In this document: positions 61,651 to 64,000 of the stretch, in pieces | How positions within the stretch are numbered: position 1 is the first letter of the stretch | Layout: each line of letters starts with the position of its first letter | Assembly: GCF_008086115.1 (NCBI RefSeq) | Contig: NZ_VSIY01000014.1 | Coordinates: forward strand, 1 to 64,000 | DNA from: Maritimibacter fusiformis | GTDB lineage: Bacteria > Pseudomonadota > Alphaproteobacteria > Rhodobacterales > Rhodobacteraceae | DNA: 64,000 bases | Reading direction: 5' to 3' | Translations under genes and position numbers: made by a program | The notes under the pieces: generated by a model | Told to the model about the DNA's origin: nothing | Databases searched by the model: none | The model's input: the letters and a program-made list of their open reading frames with translations, nothing else

Positions 61651-62085
61651 GGATCACTCCGGCGGCTTTGGTCGAGACCTAAGACCTCGGGCCGCGAGGG
61701 TCCAGTGGTTTGGCCCGGTCCCGACCGTCACGGCGGCGTGAGGCGGGGCACGGGATTCGCGCCGGTCCCTGGTTCGTTCATTCAGAAGCTGCCCTGAAAG
61801 ACCGCCAGTTGCCCCGCCCGGCGGCACGCCGGGCAGCGCCGACCCGCCCGTCGTGTCGGAGGCGCGCTTGCAGCGCGACGGGGCGGCGCTTCACGCCACC
61901 CCGCGGGCCGGCGCTACCCTTTGGGATCTTGGCAGACGTTTGGTTTCCACGTGTGGGCAGAACAGGCTCCATGAGGCGGGGCACGACGCCGCACCGCGTT
62001 GAACCCGCGGCTCGGGTTGCACATCTGTAAAGAAAGGCGTTCCCGCCCCGGCGGGCGCAGAGGTGATTTGAAAGGAGGCTTTGCC
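61651..62085. other. 434-bp gene-free region
   Basis: No gene recognised between ispH and the cupin gene. Reading frames present on both strands are of the arginine-rich type produced by chance in GC-rich DNA. It contains a strong hairpin gcccggcg-gca-cgccgggc (61816-61834) and a weaker one near 61865-61880. The cupin promoter probably lies at the right end. Confidence 0.55.
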
Positions 62086-62481
62086 ATGAAAGGCTATCTC
62101 GACAATATCGAGGACCGGACCGAGGAGAACCGCGATTTTCGGCGCGTGCTCTATACCGGCAAGAACCTGCAACTGGTTCTGATGGCGCTGCAACCGGGCG
62201 AGGATATCGGTGAGGAAGTGCATGACGACCACGACCAGTTCTTCCGCATCGAGACCGGCACCGGCGAGGTTCTGATCGACGACACAACCCGCCCGATCAA
62301 GGGCGACGACGGCATCATCGTGCCGGCGGGCGCGCGTCACAACGTGACCAATACCGGCGACGAGGTGCTGACGCTCTACACGATCTACGGGCCGCCGGAG
62401 CATCGTGACGGTGTGGTGCACAAGACCAAGGCCGAAGCCGAGGCCGATGACGAGCATTTCGACGGGACCACCACCGAATAG
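62086..62481 (+). CDS. Cupin-domain protein
   Basis: 131 residues forming a single beta-barrel cupin. Metal-binding residues are likely at EEVHDDHDQFF (about 43-53) and H in GARHNVTN (about 82-89). Some cupins of this size act as isomerases or mannose-6-phosphate isomerase-like proteins, but the substrate is not apparent. Strong ribosome site AAAGGAGG. Acidic C-terminal tail. Confidence 0.85.
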   Translation: MKGYLDNIEDRTEENRDFRRVLYTGKNLQLVLMALQPGEDIGEEVHDDHDQFFRIETGTGEVLIDDTTRPIKGDDGIIVPAGARHNVTNTGDEVLTLYTIYGPPEHRDGVVHKTKAEAEADDEHFDGTTTE

Positions 62482-62484
62482 GCG

Positions 62485-64000
62485 TCAGAGCATCCACTTG
62501 ATCGGCAGCCAGCCGACCACACGCACCAGAAACCGGGCCGGCGCCGTCGTGCGCGGCTCGGTCGTGTGGCGGGTCCGGGTGCCGTCGGGGTCGGTCTCGA
62601 TCCATTGCAGCCGGTCTTGCGCGTCCAGTTCGACCGCGTAGGCGCCGACACCGGCGTTGCTGTCGATCTGGCCGGACATCAGTTCTGAAAGGGCGGGGCT
62701 TTCGATCAGAAAGCCCATTTCGCAGTTCAGAAAGGCCGAACGCGGGTCGAAGTTGAACGAGCCGATGAAGATCCGTTCGCGGTCGACGATCAGCGTCTTG
62801 GCGTGCAGGCTGGTGGTCGATGAGCCGAGAATGCCGAAATCGTCAAGCCGGGTCCGCTCTTCGCCGCCCGATTTCAGTTCGAACAGTTCAATCCCCGCCG
62901 ACAAGAGCGGCGCGCGCGTGCCGGCATAGCCCGCGTGCACCAGCATCACGTCGGTCGCCTCCATCGAGTTGGTCATGGCGCGGACCCTGACGCCATTACC
63001 GGCGGCCTCGGTCAGATAGCCGATCAGCCGGTCGCCGGGCACGAAATAGGCCGAGATCAGGTCGATGCTGCGCTCGGCGGTGTCGAGGATGCCGGCAAGC
63101 TGGTTGATCATCAGCCCGTTGCGGTTCTTGAGCCGTCCCAACCCCTTTGCCGGATCGTCGCTGACCAGCACGGCCTCGACCCATTCCGGCTCCAGCGTCC
63201 GGTCGGTCAGCGCGCGCACGAATCTCGACGTGGCGATGGCGTCGCGGTAGGCGGGGGCGTCGGGCTGGGCCAGGGCGCGCTCCAACGCGCGGTCGAGCAG
63301 GGCGAGGCCATCCTCGGGCGGCGGCACGAACAGCGCGATGGGATAGGACGAGGCGCTGGCCCAGTAGGCGTCGAAATCGTCGGCGACCTCATGGGCGGCC
63401 TTGCCCACGGCCAGCACGTCGAGGTCGAAATAATGCGCCTCGTTGCCGCGCTCGAAATAGATGTCGCCGATGTTGCGGCCGCCGACGATGGTAACGGCAC
63501 CGTCGACGGAGAAGGACTTGTTGTGCATCCGCCGGTTCAGGCGGGGGAAATCGAATAGATACGAGGCGAATTTCGGGTGCCGGAAGGTGAACGGGTTGAA
63601 CAGCCGAACCTCGGCGTTGTCGAGCGCGTCGAACGCGGCCAGCAGCGGGTCGAGCCCGGCGATGCCGTTGTCATCGAGCAACAGCCGCACCCGCACGCCA
63701 CGCTCGGCGGCCCGGCGCAGCGCGTCCAGCAGCAGGATGCCCGAGGCGTCGTTCTGCCAGATGTAATAGCGCGCATCTATGCTCTCTTCGGCCCTGTCGG
63801 CCAGCAGGTAGCGCGAGGCGAAGGCGTCGAGGCCGGATTTCAGCGGCATCACGCCGGACAGCCCGGGATGCGCCTCCATGCGTTCCAGAAGCGCCCGGCC
63901 CAGGGTGGTATCCTGCGACGGCGGCAGCGCGCGTGACACGGTGCGGTCCGCCAGCGAGGGCAGGGGGAAGAAAAAGCGGGCCGCCACGATCAGGACCGTG
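62485..64000 (-). CDS. Phospholipase D-family protein (cardiolipin synthase-like), 5' end beyond window
   Basis: At least 505 residues. Two HKD motifs: HNKSFSVDGAVTIVGGRN (about 154-171) and HAKTLIVDRERIFIGSFNFD (about 397-416) of the phospholipase D superfamily. An N-terminal hydrophobic stretch seems to begin beyond position 64000, since the frame is open to the edge (TVLIVAARFFF); the GTG at 63987 is probably internal. Likely a membrane-bound phosphatidyltransferase for cardiolipin or a related lipid. Ends four bases after the cupin stop. Confidence 0.88.
   Translation of the reverse strand, partial: TVLIVAARFFFPLPSLADRTVSRALPPSQDTTLGRALLERMEAHPGLSGVMPLKSGLDAFASRYLLADRAEESIDARYYIWQNDASGILLLDALRRAAERGVRVRLLLDDNGIAGLDPLLAAFDALDNAEVRLFNPFTFRHPKFASYLFDFPRLNRRMHNKSFSVDGAVTIVGGRNIGDIYFERGNEAHYFDLDVLAVGKAAHEVADDFDAYWASASSYPIALFVPPPEDGLALLDRALERALAQPDAPAYRDAIATSRFVRALTDRTLEPEWVEAVLVSDDPAKGLGRLKNRNGLMINQLAGILDTAERSIDLISAYFVPGDRLIGYLTEAAGNGVRVRAMTNSMEATDVMLVHAGYAGTRAPLLSAGIELFELKSGGEERTRLDDFGILGSSTTSLHAKTLIVDRERIFIGSFNFDPRSAFLNCEMGFLIESPALSELMSGQIDSNAGVGAYAVELDAQDRLQWIETDPDGTRTRHTTEPRTTAPARFLVRVVGWLPIKWML

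Noticed and set aside
61710..62030. 106-codon frame in the gene-free region
   Set aside because: Arg/Ala/Pro-rich without a ribosome site, overlapped by other open frames on both strands.

Overview
The window is high-GC, gene-dense DNA from an alphaproteobacterium, most likely a Rhodobacteraceae member of the Roseobacter/Rhodobacter group. Evidence for this: an fdsGBA-fdhD-fdsD formate dehydrogenase operon, an L-malyl-CoA/beta-methylmalyl-CoA lyase (mcl1) strongly resembling the Rhodobacter enzyme, the 44-residue aa3 oxidase subunit IV, a TIGR02302 protein downstream of lysA, the TPR-ispE pair, phaA/phaB, and a DUF1611 (DgcN)-DgcA pair. It looks like chromosomal housekeeping and carbon-metabolism sequence. 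No rRNA, tRNA, CRISPR array or prophage was recognised.

Layout: 0-0.4 kb, the 5' part of a decayed or frameshifting IS5-type transposase. 0.4-8.8 kb, a molybdenum NAD-dependent formate dehydrogenase operon on the minus strand behind a LysR regulator. It is interrupted between fdsB and fdsA by a GIY-YIG/DUF4357 gene and a tandem array of four perfect hairpins. 8.9-12.7 kb, Sua5 and a DmdC-like acyl-CoA dehydrogenase coupled to a metallo-beta-lactamase-fold hydrolase. 12.9-18.3 kb, oxidase subunit IV, a lipoprotein, a MobA-MoeA fusion, a membrane protein, greA and a PAP2 protein. 18.3-24.9 kb, ETF-ubiquinone oxidoreductase, TPR protein, ispE, polyprenyl diphosphate synthase and small genes. 25-28 kb, a DMT exporter and the PHB genes phaB/phaA, each with its own terminator. 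28.1-34.3 kb, EAL protein, tag, a TlpA-like protein, argH, an exported orphan, a gene-free stretch with RNA-like structure, and lysA. 34.3-41.8 kb, TIGR02302 protein, zinc-ribbon membrane protein, ftsE-ftsX-plsC and accA.

41.9-47.7 kb is an amino-acid and D-amino-acid catabolic district: a hydroxyproline dehydratase/epimerase-family protein, mcl1, dgcN, dgcA, a YdcZ-type transporter and a D-amino-acid transaminase. 47.8-51.4 kb holds small conserved proteins, N-formylglutamate amidohydrolase and pyk. 51.4-58.0 kb is a translationally coupled cobalamin operon: small membrane protein-cbiX-cobH-cobL-cobI-cbiG/cobJ-cobM. 58.3-64.0 kb has a Xi-class glutathione transferase, a YeaQ-type membrane protein, a four-gene overlapping operon (ispH, a 42-aa ORF, a methyltransferase, rnhA), a cupin and a phospholipase-D family protein that runs off the window edge.

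Connections: the formate dehydrogenase needs bis-MGD and sulfuration. FdhD is in the operon, and MobA-MoeA, which would insert Mo and attach GMP, lies about 5 kb away. Coenzyme-A-linked carbon flow recurs through the acyl-CoA dehydrogenase, ETF-QO, PhaA/PhaB, AccA and Mcl1. The least explained items are the nuclease-like gene and hairpin array inside the fds operon, the dispersed intergenic repeat at three sites, the structured gene-free region before lysA, and two very small overlooked proteins.
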